A stretch of DNA of 64,000 bases, taken from Desulfuromusa sp. (GTDB lineage: Bacteria > Desulfobacterota > Desulfuromonadia > Desulfuromonadales > Geopsychrobacteraceae). A program made the position numbers and the translations under genes. Location of the stretch: assembly GCA_027858895.1 (NCBI GenBank), contig JAQIBX010000129.1:1-64000 (forward strand), in the 5' to 3' direction. The notes under the pieces were generated by a model. The model was not told the DNA's origin. It saw only the letters and a program-made list of their open reading frames with translations, and ran no database searches. Positions 17,601-26,982 of the stretch are shown one piece after another; position 1 is the first letter of the stretch; each line of letters opens with the position of its first letter.

Positions 17601-18668
17601 TTAATTTTCTCCCACTTCAATTTTTGCACCATCGATCAAGAGTTGTTGCCCTGCAACGATAAGAGACTGATTTGCGGACAAGCCCTGTTCAACAATCACT
17701 CGCTGGCCAAGAGAACTGCCCAGAATGACATTAACTTTCCGAGCTTGACCATTTTCGGCGAGAAAAACAATTTTTTCACCATCCCGATCCATGACTGCAT
17801 AAAGAGGGATTGAAATCACCTGCTCTAATTGTTGTCTGACAAATTTTGCGCGCACAATCATCCCCGATCGAAGTTTGCCAGAACTATTGTCAATCACAGT
17901 TTTAGTCCGATAAGTCCGGGTCGTATTGTTTGCAGAAAATGCAATTTGTTCAATAACTCCAGATATAGGTGCTGAAGATTGCGTATTGATAGACGCCGGA
18001 ATGATTTCAACTTGCTGCCCTATTTTAAGGAACGGGACATCTTTTTCCGGCACATCAGCTATGACTTTAAGTTTTTTGACCTGAACCAGCCTTAATAACG
18101 GTTTGCCTGGATCGACATATTCACCACGATCAATATAGAGGCGATCAACAATTCCACTCACCGGTGCCCGCGGAAAACTTTTTTCCAATTGCAATTTTGT
18201 TGTTTCCAAAGTTGCTTTAGCTGCGGTCAAGCCATTTTCAAGATCATCCAGTTCCTGCTTACTGACCAATCCTTCAGCTTCCAGCGTCTGATAGCGGTTA
18301 AATTTTCGGTCGATAACTTCAACATTCTGCTGATCTCGATACAGATAACTTTTAATCGTTTCGGGATCAATTTCCAATAAAATTTCGTTAGCCTGAACCC
18401 GATCACCTTCTTTGAAATGAATCTGTTGAACCGATCCGGCAATCTCAGCAGCCAGAGAGAGGTCTTCCCAGGCTTCCAGACTCGCCGGCAGGGTAAAGGT
18501 TTCTGTTAAATCGGTCAGGTCAACCTGTTCTATGGTGACCGGCACAACTTTTTCAGGCTTGATCGTTGTCTGTGCAGCACTCTCATCCTGACGATTACAA
18601 GCTGACAGGAGACAGAAACTTAACAACCCAAGCAGGATTATCTGGACAGGCAGTTTATCTATTTTCAA
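17601..18668 (-). CDS. RND periplasmic adaptor (membrane fusion) lipoprotein
   Basis: A 355-residue adaptor linking the inner-membrane pump to a TolC channel. The N-terminus has a lipobox (LLSAC, Cys near residue 24), so it is probably lipid-anchored. It contains the biotinyl-lipoyl-like half motif FKEGDRVQANEILLEIDPE near 85-101, a coiled-coil hairpin (ENGLTAAKATLETTKLQLEKS) and the beta-barrel segment VSGIVDRLYIDRGEYV. Translation starts at TTG 18668, with GAGGAG 8 bases upstream and an overlap of 14 bases with the end of the tolC-like gene. Confidence 0.92.
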   Translation of the reverse strand: MKIDKLPVQIILLGLLSFCLLSACNRQDESAAQTTIKPEKVVPVTIEQVDLTDLTETFTLPASLEAWEDLSLAAEIAGSVQQIHFKEGDRVQANEILLEIDPETIKSYLYRDQQNVEVIDRKFNRYQTLEAEGLVSKQELDDLENGLTAAKATLETTKLQLEKSFPRAPVSGIVDRLYIDRGEYVDPGKPLLRLVQVKKLKVIADVPEKDVPFLKIGQQVEIIPASINTQSSAPISGVIEQIAFSANNTTRTYRTKTVIDNSSGKLRSGMIVRAKFVRQQLEQVISIPLYAVMDRDGEKIVFLAENGQARKVNVILGSSLGQRVIVEQGLSANQSLIVAGQQLLIDGAKIEVGEN

Positions 18669-20205
18669 GGCTCAACTCCTCATTATTGTTTGTCAGGATA
18701 ATTCCATGCCGTTCAAGAATATTACCGCGTGCAAATTCCATTTGTGCCAGCGCTAAGTGGTAGCGAGTCAGAGCGTTAACACGGCCTATTTTTGCTTCAA
18801 TCATTTTGCTCTGGAACGAAATCATTCTAAATGTATTTGACAGCCCCTCTTCTAAACGGCGTTGCTCCTGATTAAGTGTAATTTTTGCCAAAGCTGAAAA
18901 ATGTTCAGCAATCTTAAGCTGTTCCAGTGCATGGGAAACATTGAGTTGCTGCTGTACTAAATCACTTCTGATGGCAGCCTCTAAATCCTGCTGACGGTAG
19001 TGGTCTTGTTTCAATTGTAGTTCTGACTGTCGATAGCGTGATTTAGCTGAGCGGTTGCCAAGGGGCATAGAAAACTGCAACCCGGCACTCCACTGATAGC
19101 CGTCAGCTTCGCCCATGCTGCCAAATGAGTTTAGCCAGGAACCCGAATAACGACTGCTCGCAGCTGCGTGTCTTTCATCCCCGGAAAGCCCGTTAACGCC
19201 AGCTTGAAATTTCAAATCAAGCTGCGGTTTTAGTTGATTGCGTAAATAGTTCTGCTGCAGAGAACTGTTTTTTACTGAGTAATCGTGAATTTTAAGTTCT
19301 ATGCGTTTAAGCCTTGCGGATGCAAAGAGTTGAGTCAGGTCAGGATATTTAACCTCCTCTGCAGACAGGCTATAATCAACTATCGTTTCAAGCTTAAAAT
19401 CATCCTTAAGGGTATGATTTAATTGCCGATTCAACTCTTCAAACAATATATCCCGACTTTGTATTGCCAGCGATAAACTGAGTTGTCGATCCGCCTGTTC
19501 TGTTTCTGCTTCCTGCACCTCTGAAACGGGAATGACACCCGCATCAAAACGCTTTTGATTATCCATATAAAGAGTATTAGCCAACTCCAGCGATTCTTGA
19601 CGCAAGCGGGTAATTTCAGATTCCCTGGCTATCTGTCGCGCAGCAGCTTCCAGTTGCAACACTAAATTCTGCGCCTGTAATAGGTAAGTTAAAGATGCCT
19701 GCCGCTGGCGGTTACGTGATATTTCCAGGCTGGTTGTGTTGATTGAGCCACCAAGATCACGCAACAGTGGCTGGTTCAGGTCGATCAGCAAAGCGGTACT
19801 ATAGTGGGGATCAAGATTATTGGTGTAATCATTATCAGAGACCCATGCGGAACTTAACGATAATGATGTTGTGAGACCAGTGACTAATTTTTTGCTGATC
19901 CCGACCTGAGCAGAAAATTGTTCAGAGTCACTAGTAGTCGAAGGACTGAAGCTCGACTCAAAAGGAGTCGAAGACCGGTCATATCCGGTCGCGGCAAAAA
20001 GTTCACTATCAAAAACTGCTTTTTCTATTTCAGTTGCTTCAGATCCCTGTGAAATATTAATCATTTCAATCTGTAAGCCGAGATTACTTTCCAACCCCAG
20101 AGCGATCAGATCACGTATACTTTGTGGAATTTGTTTAGATGCCTGTGCAACTAGTGGCAAAAAACAAAGCAAAAACAAAAATGCAGCTGCTATTTCTTTT
20201 TTCAT
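18655..20205 (-). CDS. TolC-family outer membrane efflux protein
   Basis: A 516-residue outer membrane factor with a Sec signal peptide (KKEIAAAFLFLLCFLPLVAQAS). The two-repeat, helix-rich TolC pattern is visible: SYLLQAQNLVLQLEAAARQIA in the first half and ERHGIILTN near the end, with long alternating Gln/Leu coiled coils. It completes the tripartite efflux pump with the adjacent adaptor and permease. Its ATG overlaps the tetR stop by 4 bases, giving strict coupling to the regulator. Confidence 0.9.
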   Translation of the reverse strand: MKKEIAAAFLFLLCFLPLVAQASKQIPQSIRDLIALGLESNLGLQIEMINISQGSEATEIEKAVFDSELFAATGYDRSSTPFESSFSPSTTSDSEQFSAQVGISKKLVTGLTTSLSLSSAWVSDNDYTNNLDPHYSTALLIDLNQPLLRDLGGSINTTSLEISRNRQRQASLTYLLQAQNLVLQLEAAARQIARESEITRLRQESLELANTLYMDNQKRFDAGVIPVSEVQEAETEQADRQLSLSLAIQSRDILFEELNRQLNHTLKDDFKLETIVDYSLSAEEVKYPDLTQLFASARLKRIELKIHDYSVKNSSLQQNYLRNQLKPQLDLKFQAGVNGLSGDERHAAASSRYSGSWLNSFGSMGEADGYQWSAGLQFSMPLGNRSAKSRYRQSELQLKQDHYRQQDLEAAIRSDLVQQQLNVSHALEQLKIAEHFSALAKITLNQEQRRLEEGLSNTFRMISFQSKMIEAKIGRVNALTRYHLALAQMEFARGNILERHGIILTNNNEELSLENR

Positions 20206-20801
20206 TTTGCAATCCCCCCCATCACCTGACTGAACAGCACACGCATTCCAGCTTCGGCTTCCTGCAGCGAATCCACATAACCGGTATACCAGCCTGCGAG
20301 GATTCCAAGATAAAGTGAAAAGAAATGGACTGAGAGATAAAAGAGATCATGGTCGCTGGAAATCTCGCCCTTGTCTTGAGCTGTTCTGAAAAAGCCTTCA
20401 ATAATATCGAAATAGCGCTGATCATGAACCTTGGCTTTTTCATTTATTGCACTGGGAAAAACCATGTCGCGGAGCATTTGACGACCAAATTCCCGATTTT
20501 TGGTGACAAAAGTGAATTTGATCATAAAAAATTCAACCAACTGATCAACTAATGCCTTTTCAGCATTATCCGTCCCCTGCAGTTGCGCAAATGCCTGGTC
20601 AAGCTCGTCATCACAATAATCTATGAAAATGTCATCCTTAGTCGCAAAATAGCCGTAAACGGTTGTTTTCCCGATCCCGGCTTCTTTCGCAATATCTTCA
20701 ATGCTGGTTTTTTCAAAACTTTTTTCAGCAAAAAGTTTAACCGCGGCAGTTTGTATTGCCCGTCTTGTCTCCAACTTTTTTTGTTCCCTGATCCCTGCCA
20801 T
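20202..20801 (-). CDS. TetR/AcrR-family repressor of the efflux operon
   Basis: A 199-residue regulator with the standard N-terminal TetR helix-turn-helix (AVKLFAEKSFEKTSIEDIAKEAG, then IGKTTVYGYFATKDDIF). The C-terminal ligand domain is variable. ATG 20801 is chosen because GGAGG lies 5 bases upstream; an ATG 18 bases further up lacks a site. It heads the operon and overlaps the tolC-like gene. Two palindromes upstream (20822-20835 and 20869-20882) are its probable operators, so the operon should be self-repressed and induced by a pump substrate. Confidence 0.9.
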   Translation of the reverse strand: MAGIREQKKLETRRAIQTAAVKLFAEKSFEKTSIEDIAKEAGIGKTTVYGYFATKDDIFIDYCDDELDQAFAQLQGTDNAEKALVDQLVEFFMIKFTFVTKNREFGRQMLRDMVFPSAINEKAKVHDQRYFDIIEGFFRTAQDKGEISSDHDLFYLSVHFFSLYLGILAGWYTGYVDSLQEAEAGMRVLFSQVMGGIAK

Positions 20802-20821
20802 ACATGCCTCCATATGCAATC

Positions 20822-20882
20822 TCGAACCTATTCGAGTTTAATCAATTTATTTCACCTGTCAATAAATCTCGAACTTGTTCGA
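20822..20882. promoter_or_regulatory. Two TetR-type operator palindromes
   Basis: TCGAACCTATTCGA (20822-20835) and TCGAACTTGTTCGA (20869-20882) are two copies of the palindrome TCGAAN4TTCGA, 47 bp centre to centre, between the tetR gene and the divergent PilZ gene. The first arm lies 21 bases upstream of the tetR start codon. Confidence 0.75.
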
Positions 20883-20970
20883 CATTTTAATTGTGTCATT
20901 ATGTAAATTTAAGTATTGCATCATAATGAAAGATGGAATACCTTACATGTTATAAAACATTGAGGAAATT

Positions 20971-21330
20971 ATGGAAAACGAAACTGAACGACCCAAAGCG
21001 GATTTAAGAACAACTTTACGCTCCCCTTTGATTATTCAAAAAATTCTTATCAATGGTGAGCGACCGGCTTTTTTTGGCTACAGCAAAAATATCAGCAAAA
21101 GTGGGATGTTTATTGCGACGACTAACCCGATTCAAGCCGGAGAGCAGGTTGACCTGGAATTTCAGCTACCTGCCCCTCTAAAAGGGACTGCTCGCTGTCG
21201 CTGTGAGGTGGTGTGGAAACGCCCACATGGAACTCACCTCCCCTTTGAACCGGGGATGGGAATGAGATTTATTGATATGCCAGTGGAAGTGTCTGATCGA
21301 TTAGAAGAGTGGATTACAGAACAATTGTAG
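20971..21330 (+). CDS. PilZ domain protein (c-di-GMP effector candidate)
   Basis: A 119-residue single-domain PilZ protein. It has the arginine motif RTTLR near residues 13-17 and the NISKSG motif (N/DxSxxG) near 43-48, both needed for c-di-GMP binding, then the barrel strands ending GMGMRFIDM. It probably links the second messenger c-di-GMP to motility or envelope functions. It is divergent from the efflux operon and followed by a strong terminator. The proximity of a TetR operator could affect it, but no evidence of shared function is visible. Confidence 0.85.
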   Translation: MENETERPKADLRTTLRSPLIIQKILINGERPAFFGYSKNISKSGMFIATTNPIQAGEQVDLEFQLPAPLKGTARCRCEVVWKRPHGTHLPFEPGMGMRFIDMPVEVSDRLEEWITEQL

Positions 21331-21334
21331 TTTT

Positions 21335-21373
21335 AAAAAAGCTCGGCAAGAAGATTCCGAGCCGAGCTTTTTT
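21335..21373. terminator. Bidirectional terminator between PilZ gene and gltX
   Basis: AAAAAAGCTCGGC pairs with GCCGAGCTTTTTT over 13 bp, serving both convergent genes. Confidence 0.9.
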
Positions 21374-21387
21374 CTTTCCTGTACCAT

Positions 21388-22788
21388 CTAGTCATCAAGA
21401 GATTCAATAGCCTGCTCAATCCTTTTCAAAGAAACTTTTTTTCCTAGGACCTGAAGAACATCATAAATACTTGGACTGGCTGTTCCGCCAGTCAAAGCAA
21501 CCCGTAAAGGTTGCGCAACCTTACCGAATTTCAATTCGGTCACCTGCATTATTTCGGCAAAAGATGATTCAAGTTGTTCCTCAGTAAATAAGGCACAAGT
21601 ACCTAGTTTTTTGAGAATAACCTCAAACATATCTTTTTGTTCCGACTGCAAAAATTTATTTTTTGCCTTTTCGTCATATTCAACTTGATCGACAAAATAG
21701 AACGCGGCACCATTGGCCATTTCAATCATGGTTGCTGAGCGTTCTTGCAAACTCTTCACCACGGCCACGAGATCCGGTCCATTTTCAACGACTATCCCCT
21801 TCTGCTGAAGAAACGGTTTCAGCAAATCGGCCAGCCGCTGGGGATCACCTGTTTTGATATAATGACTGTTAAGCCAGAGGAGCTTTTCGGGATTAAATAC
21901 TCCGGCCGAGCGACCAACATTTTCCAGGCTGAATTTCTCGATCAGATCAGCCATGCTGAAAATTTCTTCATCACCCGACGACCAACCCAAGCGCACTAAG
22001 TAATTAACTAGCGCCTCTGGAAGATAACCCATTTCCTGATAGGCCATCACCGAAGTTGCACCGTGGCGTTTTGAGAGGCGTTTTTTGTCTGAACCAAGAA
22101 TCATTGGTACATGAGCAAATTCGGGGACAGAATAACCAAGTGCTTCATAGAGTAGAATCTGCCGGGGGGTATTGTTGATATGATCATCCCCGCGGATAAC
22201 CAGACTAATGCCCATTTCAGCATCATCAACAACTACGACAAAATTATAGGTTGGCGTGCCGTCGGTACGTTGAATAATCAGGTCATCCAGTTCCTCATGC
22301 CGAAAACTGATCGACCCTTTTATCCGGTCAACAAAAGTTGTTTCTTCACGATCTGCCGGAAGTTTAAATCGCACAACGAAAGGAGCATCGGGTTGATCAT
22401 TCCGGTTACGACAGGTGCCGTCGTATTTTGGTTTCCGCCCCTCCTCTTTAGCCTTTTCCCGTTTTGCATCAAGTTCTTCTGCGGTGCAGTAACAGCGGTA
22501 GGCCTTGCCCTCGTCAAGCAGTTGCTGAACTTTCTGCCGATACAGATCAAAACGCTCGGATTGGTAAACAGGGCCTTCATCACAGGAGAAACCGAGCCAT
22601 GTCATTGCATCCAGAATAGCGTCAACCGATTCCTGGGTTGAACGAGCGACGTCAGTATCTTCTATTCTGAGAATAAATTTTCCCGTTTCTTTTTTGGCTA
22701 AGAGATAATTAAATAAAGCTGTTCTGGCTCCACCGATGTGCAGATATCCCGTGGGACTGGGGGCAAAACGAACCCGTAGTTCAGACAT
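21388..22788 (-). CDS. gltX: Glutamyl-tRNA synthetase
   Basis: Class I aminoacyl-tRNA synthetase of 466 residues that loads glutamate on tRNA-Glu. It has the HIGH-type motif in [19 protein letters not shown] (residues 7-25) and the KMSKS-type motif in [11 protein letters not shown] (around 240). The zinc-like region has CYCTAEE and a second Cys in GTCRNR. The C-terminal anticodon-binding domain is full length. The ribosome site GAGGAG is well placed. Whether the enzyme also charges tRNA-Gln (non-discriminating) cannot be decided by eye. Confidence 0.96.
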   Translation of the reverse strand: MSELRVRFAPSPTGYLHIGGARTALFNYLLAKKETGKFILRIEDTDVARSTQESVDAILDAMTWLGFSCDEGPVYQSERFDLYRQKVQQLLDEGKAYRCYCTAEELDAKREKAKEEGRKPKYDGTCRNRNDQPDAPFVVRFKLPADREETTFVDRIKGSISFRHEELDDLIIQRTDGTPTYNFVVVVDDAEMGISLVIRGDDHINNTPRQILLYEALGYSVPEFAHVPMILGSDKKRLSKRHGATSVMAYQEMGYLPEALVNYLVRLGWSSGDEEIFSMADLIEKFSLENVGRSAGVFNPEKLLWLNSHYIKTGDPQRLADLLKPFLQQKGIVVENGPDLVAVVKSLQERSATMIEMANGAAFYFVDQVEYDEKAKNKFLQSEQKDMFEVILKKLGTCALFTEEQLESSFAEIMQVTELKFGKVAQPLRVALTGGTASPSIYDVLQVLGKKVSLKRIEQAIESLDD

Positions 22789-22849
22789 GGAAACTCCTCT
22801 AAAAAGATTAAGATGTTATCAACCACTCGTTCTCTTCGATCACTAGAGA

Positions 22850-22910
22850 CACAGAGGCTCTGAGAAAACCAAAATAAGTTGGTAATCTCTGTGTTCTCAG
22901 TGGCTCTGTG
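22850..22910. repeat. Intergenic inverted repeat, CACAGAG type
   Basis: CACAGAGGCTCTGAGAA (22850-22866) and TTCTCAGTGGCTCTGTG (22894-22910) form a hairpin with two or three mismatches. The 3' arm shares TTCTCAGTG with a similar element at 40244-40327, suggesting a dispersed repeat family. It occupies the gap between gltX and the gene downstream of it. Confidence 0.55.
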
Positions 22911-22924
22911 GTAATTTCAATTAT

Positions 22925-23728
22925 CTATTTCAGTATCAGACCGGCATAACCAACTACCCGGCTGTTATCACCATTCACTTGTCCGGAATGGGCATAGCGA
23001 ACAAGTCGGCATGTAGTAGCACCTAGATCCTGAGCCGCTTGCATCACAGTGATCGTCGGCAGCACTCCGCACATACTGATGTGATTGTCCCTGACAATTT
23101 GATAAAGGCGCTGTGGATCATAAGCGGTCATGGCATTGATTGCCATAAAATCAAGCTTCTCGGAGGTTGCTGCCGTGCTGAAATGATTCATATCTGTGCT
23201 GGCCAGGAGTAGCACATTTTCTTTCCAAGTTTTTAATGTTTGTGCAATAGAAGTTCCCAGTTGGAGACAATCGGCTAGCGATAATTGGCCCAGCACAATA
23301 GGAACAATTTGCAATTTCGGCTGACGATGGAACAGGAATGGCAACATCACTTCCAGGGAATGTTCATATGTATGGGCTTGGTTATCAACCGATAAGGCAG
23401 AAATATTACCCACCAACTGATCACGTAAGGCCATTGCAATCGGAATATTTCCCAGTGGTGTTGCCCAACTGTCGGCTCCGCTGGCCGCAATATCAGCACC
23501 AGTACCATGATGGTTCGGACCAATCAGAATAACCTGTTGTGGAATTTCAGCTGCCGTAAATACTTCTCCAGCAACCGCTCCAGAATAAACATAACCAGCG
23601 TGTGGAACAATGACGCCTTTGACTTGTCTGGATTCATGCTCGTCGTTCAACAAAGCATCAAGCTGAGCTGACAACTCATCAGGATTAGCGGGATAAAAAC
23701 TTCCAGAGACTGTGGGTTGGCGTATCAT
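22925..23728 (-). CDS. amrB: AmmeMemoRadiSam system protein B (MEMO family)
   Basis: A 267-residue MEMO-like protein related to extradiol dioxygenases. It starts IRQPTVSGSFYPANPDELSAQL and has VIVPHAGYVYSGAVAG near residues 41-56, GPNHHG and the STDMNHF segment, which hold the metal-binding His residues in the family. In bacteria it usually sits with AmmeMemoRadiSam A and a radical SAM protein; neither is present here. Function is not established. GGAGGA precedes the start; the TauE/SafE gene lies 9 bases upstream on the same strand. Confidence 0.88.
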   Translation of the reverse strand: MIRQPTVSGSFYPANPDELSAQLDALLNDEHESRQVKGVIVPHAGYVYSGAVAGEVFTAAEIPQQVILIGPNHHGTGADIAASGADSWATPLGNIPIAMALRDQLVGNISALSVDNQAHTYEHSLEVMLPFLFHRQPKLQIVPIVLGQLSLADCLQLGTSIAQTLKTWKENVLLLASTDMNHFSTAATSEKLDFMAINAMTAYDPQRLYQIVRDNHISMCGVLPTITVMQAAQDLGATTCRLVRYAHSGQVNGDNSRVVGYAGLILK

Positions 23729-23737
23729 CTGTTCCTC

Positions 23738-24553
23738 CTACAGTTTTAGTAGAATTTTGATACCGACAAACATCAACAAAACAGCAAATATTTTCACTAA
23801 TTTTGTTTGACTGGTACGAGTCGCAAATTTAACCCCGATTCTGGCAAAAATCATTGCTGCAGGAGCGACCAAGAATGTGACCAACAGATTAACATAGCCG
23901 ATGGAAAAAGGTGCGGGGCTAGAGTTTTGGATGCCATACCAAATATAACAAATGACGGCTGAAAAGGAAGAAACAACTATCAGCGCGCTGGAATTTCCAA
24001 CCGCAAGATGAATTGGCAGGTGGAGCGCCATCAACATCAGCGGCACAGCAACGACACCGCCGCCCACACCAAAGAAGGCAGAATAAAGGCCCCCGGCAAA
24101 ACCGACCAACGCCAATGATGTTTTTTTTGCTCGCGCCAGATTTTCAGGTGGAATATAGGGTTTATAGAAAAGTAATTTCAAGCTGATGAGAATCTGCATC
24201 AAACCAAAATACATTTTAAGTTTTTCTCCAGGGATCACTGCTGCAGCTGAGGATCCAAGCAGAGAACCAAAGATTCCACCAAGTGCCAAAAAAGCAACCA
24301 TGTGCCAATCAACATTACCACGTTTACGATGAGCCAAGGTGCTGCTGATTGCCGTTGGCAAGATAATGGCGAGACTGGTTCCAAAGGCGGTATGAACAAT
24401 CAGATCGGGAGGAAAACCAACAATGGAAAATAACCAGAGAAAGAGGGGAACCAGAATGACCCCGCCACCAATTCCCAACAATCCGGCTAAAAAACCGGCA
24501 AAGGAACCCATGACCAGGGCCAGTAAAATAATTTGTGGGGAGAAAATATCCAT
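23738..24553 (-). CDS. TauE/SafE family membrane transporter
   Basis: A 271-residue protein with about eight hydrophobic spans and the family hallmark GLLGIGGGVILVPL near residues 24-37, repeated as GFFGVGGGVVAVPL-like sequence near 155-170. Members export sulfite, sulfoacetate or other organosulfur and organic anions. It is the first gene of a two-gene unit with the MEMO-like protein. The substrate is unknown. Confidence 0.88.
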   Translation of the reverse strand: MDIFSPQIILLALVMGSFAGFLAGLLGIGGGVILVPLFLWLFSIVGFPPDLIVHTAFGTSLAIILPTAISSTLAHRKRGNVDWHMVAFLALGGIFGSLLGSSAAAVIPGEKLKMYFGLMQILISLKLLFYKPYIPPENLARAKKTSLALVGFAGGLYSAFFGVGGGVVAVPLMLMALHLPIHLAVGNSSALIVVSSFSAVICYIWYGIQNSSPAPFSIGYVNLLVTFLVAPAAMIFARIGVKFATRTSQTKLVKIFAVLLMFVGIKILLKL

Positions 24554-24578
24554 AACTAATCAATAGCTAAGAAAAAAA

Positions 24579-24608
24579 AGAGTGCTAACCGGAAATGGCT
24601 AGCACTCT
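24579..24608 (-). terminator. Terminator of tRNA-Cys
   Basis: AGAGTGCTA pairs with TAGCACTCT, extended by ACC/GGC-type pairing, followed on the minus strand by eight T. Confidence 0.85.
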
Positions 24609-24616
24609 GTATTATT

Positions 24617-24690
24617 TGGAGGCCCCGAGCAGATTCGAACTGCTGATAAAGGTGTTGCAGACCTCTGCCTTACCACTTGGCGACGGGGCC
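24617..24690 (-). tRNA. tRNA-Cys (GCA)
   Basis: Acceptor GGCCCCG/CGGGGCC with discriminator U, anticodon loop CTGCAAC giving GCA, T-arm with GTTCGAATC and an encoded CCA. The U73 and GCA anticodon are the Cys identity elements. Confidence 0.95.
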
Positions 24691-24717
24691 GTTAAACGCT
24701 GCGTTAGCGTGGGCATT

Positions 24718-24746
24718 GAAGTACCAAATCGCCTCTGAGGTGTCAA
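24718..24746 (-). promoter_or_regulatory. Promoter of tRNA-Cys
   Basis: TTGACA (24741-24746) on the minus strand with a 17-base spacer to TACTTC (24718-24723). The -35 is perfect, the -10 is weak. Confidence 0.55.
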
Positions 24747-24813
24747 GGGGAAAATCATTCTGAAACTGCCCCTTGCGCTTTCATCAGGTGCCTTACAAAA
24801 CTGAAAACCCACA

Positions 24814-26202
24814 TTATTCCTGCTTTACCCAGCTGATCTGATAAATTGCGTCAGCGTGATCATCGCTCAAGTAGAGGTTTCCATCGGGACCAACTACGGG
24901 CGCAACTGGCCGACCCCAGGCTTTACCGCCAACCAGCCAACCACGCAAAAATTCTTTCCCAGAGGCGTTCATTTGCTGATTTTGATAAGGGATACGAGCT
25001 AATTTGTAGCCGGTCGGCTTGCTGCGATTCCAGGAGCCATGAAACGCTACATATAGACTGTTCCGGTATTCTTCTGGTGCCCTCAAGCGATCTCCAAAAG
25101 CGATTCCCAAAGGTGCTGAGTGAGCTGGCAAGTCAACGGTACTGGCAAATGTTTCCTGGCAAAGGTCAGGAGATCCCAGTTCAGGATCTGGCACCTGCTG
25201 TCCGTAGCAGTTAGGCCAACCGTAATCGCCACCAGCAACAATTCGGTTAATTTCATCAGGGGGAAGTTCATCTCCCAGCATGTCTCGACCGTTATCACTG
25301 CCCCAGAGGGTTTGTCCATCCGGGGAGAGGGTTAAACCTACAGTGTTTCTCAAACCGCGAGCAAAAACGGAAGATTCCCCGGTCGCGGGATTAATCTTAA
25401 GAATAGATGCACGCCTGAGGTCGTGTTCTTCACAGGCGTTACAACGCGAGCCAACAGACAGATAAAGAAAACCATCCCTTCCCAAAGCAAGGCTTCTGGT
25501 CCAATGGCCGCCATCATCCGGCAACCCGTCCAGAACAACTCGGACGCTATCGACTTGATCGTCCTGATTTGTATCCTTGAGTTCAAGAAGCTGTGACGTT
25601 TCTGCAACGTATAAACTGTCGTTGTTCCACACCAACCCATGCGGGCGATCCATACCGACGTGGTAAAGGACAGGTTGTTCAGTAAAGCCATCCTTGTTGA
25701 TATCGCGTAAGAGATAGATGGCTCCAAGTTGGGGAATGCTGGCATACAAATTACCTGCTGCATCAAATGCCATCATTCTAGCCGGGCCTGGCAATCTGGC
25801 AAATAGTTGCACTTTGATGCTGGCAAAAGCCTCCAGAAAATGGGTATTCTCAAAAACACCGGTACGATCAGTGTCTCTGACAGTCAGCTGTATAGACTCT
25901 CCGCTTTTTTCATTGTCCTGTAACCGGTTCTGGAATGCAGAAATACTGACACTACGGTTGGGATAAAGCTGGTTTATCATCAGCACCGCAGTTAAAGCTG
26001 TCAGCGCCAGAGTGAGGGCTGTTAGTTTCCAACTGACAGTTTTAAGCACAACCCCCATGCCAACCCCAAGCAGCAAGGTAGGCCCAAGAATATAGAGGGA
26101 GCTATTCTGCGGTACACTATTGAGCAGAAAGGCGCTTAGCCATCCTGCGAGCAACATGATGCAACCCAAGGCAAGCAGAAGTTGTCTTTTCATAAGTATC
26201 AA
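24814..26202 (-). CDS. PQQ-dependent sugar dehydrogenase-like beta-propeller protein, membrane anchored
   Basis: A 462-residue protein. The N-terminus has about three hydrophobic segments within residues 5-80 (LLLALGCIMLLAGWLSAFLL and following), then a beta-propeller of the glucose/sorbosone dehydrogenase family: MAFDAAGNLYASIP, RPHGLVWNNDSLYVAETS, LALGRDGFLYLSVGSRCNACEEHD, FARGLRNTVGL, GGDYGWPNCYG and AFHGSWNRSKPTGYK. The domain would face the periplasm. Family members oxidise sugars or other alcohols with PQQ, but many have unknown substrates and no PQQ biosynthesis gene is in the window. Confidence 0.8.
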   Translation of the reverse strand: MILMKRQLLLALGCIMLLAGWLSAFLLNSVPQNSSLYILGPTLLLGVGMGVVLKTVSWKLTALTLALTALTAVLMINQLYPNRSVSISAFQNRLQDNEKSGESIQLTVRDTDRTGVFENTHFLEAFASIKVQLFARLPGPARMMAFDAAGNLYASIPQLGAIYLLRDINKDGFTEQPVLYHVGMDRPHGLVWNNDSLYVAETSQLLELKDTNQDDQVDSVRVVLDGLPDDGGHWTRSLALGRDGFLYLSVGSRCNACEEHDLRRASILKINPATGESSVFARGLRNTVGLTLSPDGQTLWGSDNGRDMLGDELPPDEINRIVAGGDYGWPNCYGQQVPDPELGSPDLCQETFASTVDLPAHSAPLGIAFGDRLRAPEEYRNSLYVAFHGSWNRSKPTGYKLARIPYQNQQMNASGKEFLRGWLVGGKAWGRPVAPVVGPDGNLYLSDDHADAIYQISWVKQE

Positions 26203-26264
26203 CCTCCCATGCTTATGTATTGATGAGCATTTTACTGAAGGATACCACAGCTCAGGAAAAAGGC

Positions 26265-26981
26265 TTAAAGCGATTGAGGAAAGATGTGTCCATAAAAATG
26301 AAACTTCTGAATAGATATAAATTCTTTTTTTGTCGCGATACTACAAACATAGTCAGGAGCAATTGGGAAAGCAATTAAGTGCCATTTTTTAGTTTTAGAA
26401 TGCTCATCGGCGAGAAGTATTTTTTGAAACCCAGCCCCATCAGCCTTTAATATAGCTTCTTTTTGGGTCCAGAGTCGATAAAATCCCCTTCTCTGTCTTT
26501 TAGCTGGATATGCTTCTAAGTGGAGTTTTTCATTCTCTGCAAAGTATCGATCGGCCAACTGAAAAAAATTTATTCCTGGTTCAATCTTCTCTATATCGAT
26601 ACCGACAGTAGCTTTATTGACAATTGCCAAAACACCCCAATCCCCGGAGTGGGATAAATTAAATGACAACAAGGAATGATGCGATTCCGCTAGCGTTGGT
26701 TTACCGTGTTGATTATATTGAAACTTGATCTGATCAGGATCAATTTTTTGATAATGACCCAATATTTGTCTTAAGCGAGCCCTTGCGACAATAAACTGTT
26801 TTTTTTTCTGCAGATCGAGTAAACGATCCGCCCGTCTTATTTCATCCGGCGTTAGCAGCTTCAGCAATATCTCTAATTTGTGTTCTGGGCAATCCAGCTT
26901 AAATCGCCAGAGATGCAGTTCACCCTCGTGGATAGTTGCCTCTTGCGGCGCTGGCTGCCAGCGCGTGATCTCAGGTTTCAC
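26265..26981 (-). CDS. pfaE: 4'-Phosphopantetheinyl transferase, Sfp type (PfaE role)
   Basis: Transfers phosphopantetheine from CoA to a Ser of acyl carrier proteins. The 238-residue protein has the Sfp signatures VGIDIEKIEP and RLWTQKEAILKADGAG, with the Mg-binding Asp/Glu and the WxxKEA Lys. It would activate the four ACP domains of the PfaA protein. I chose the GTG at 26981: AAGGG lies 8 bases upstream, and the stop of oleD ends 1 base before it; longer ATG starts would overlap oleD by 50 bases. It is the last gene of the pfa-ole unit. Shewanella clusters keep pfaE in the same neighbourhood, so the role is well supported, though the enzyme could also serve other carriers. Confidence 0.88.
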   Translation of the reverse strand: MKPEITRWQPAPQEATIHEGELHLWRFKLDCPEHKLEILLKLLTPDEIRRADRLLDLQKKKQFIVARARLRQILGHYQKIDPDQIKFQYNQHGKPTLAESHHSLLSFNLSHSGDWGVLAIVNKATVGIDIEKIEPGINFFQLADRYFAENEKLHLEAYPAKRQRRGFYRLWTQKEAILKADGAGFQKILLADEHSKTKKWHLIAFPIAPDYVCSIATKKEFISIQKFHFYGHIFPQSL

Positions 26982-26982
26982 A

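Noticed and set aside
24814-26202. Secreted PQQ enzyme tied to the pfa-ole locus
   Set aside because: Same strand as the cluster, but upstream functions and a separate start region suggest an independent gene; no link seen.
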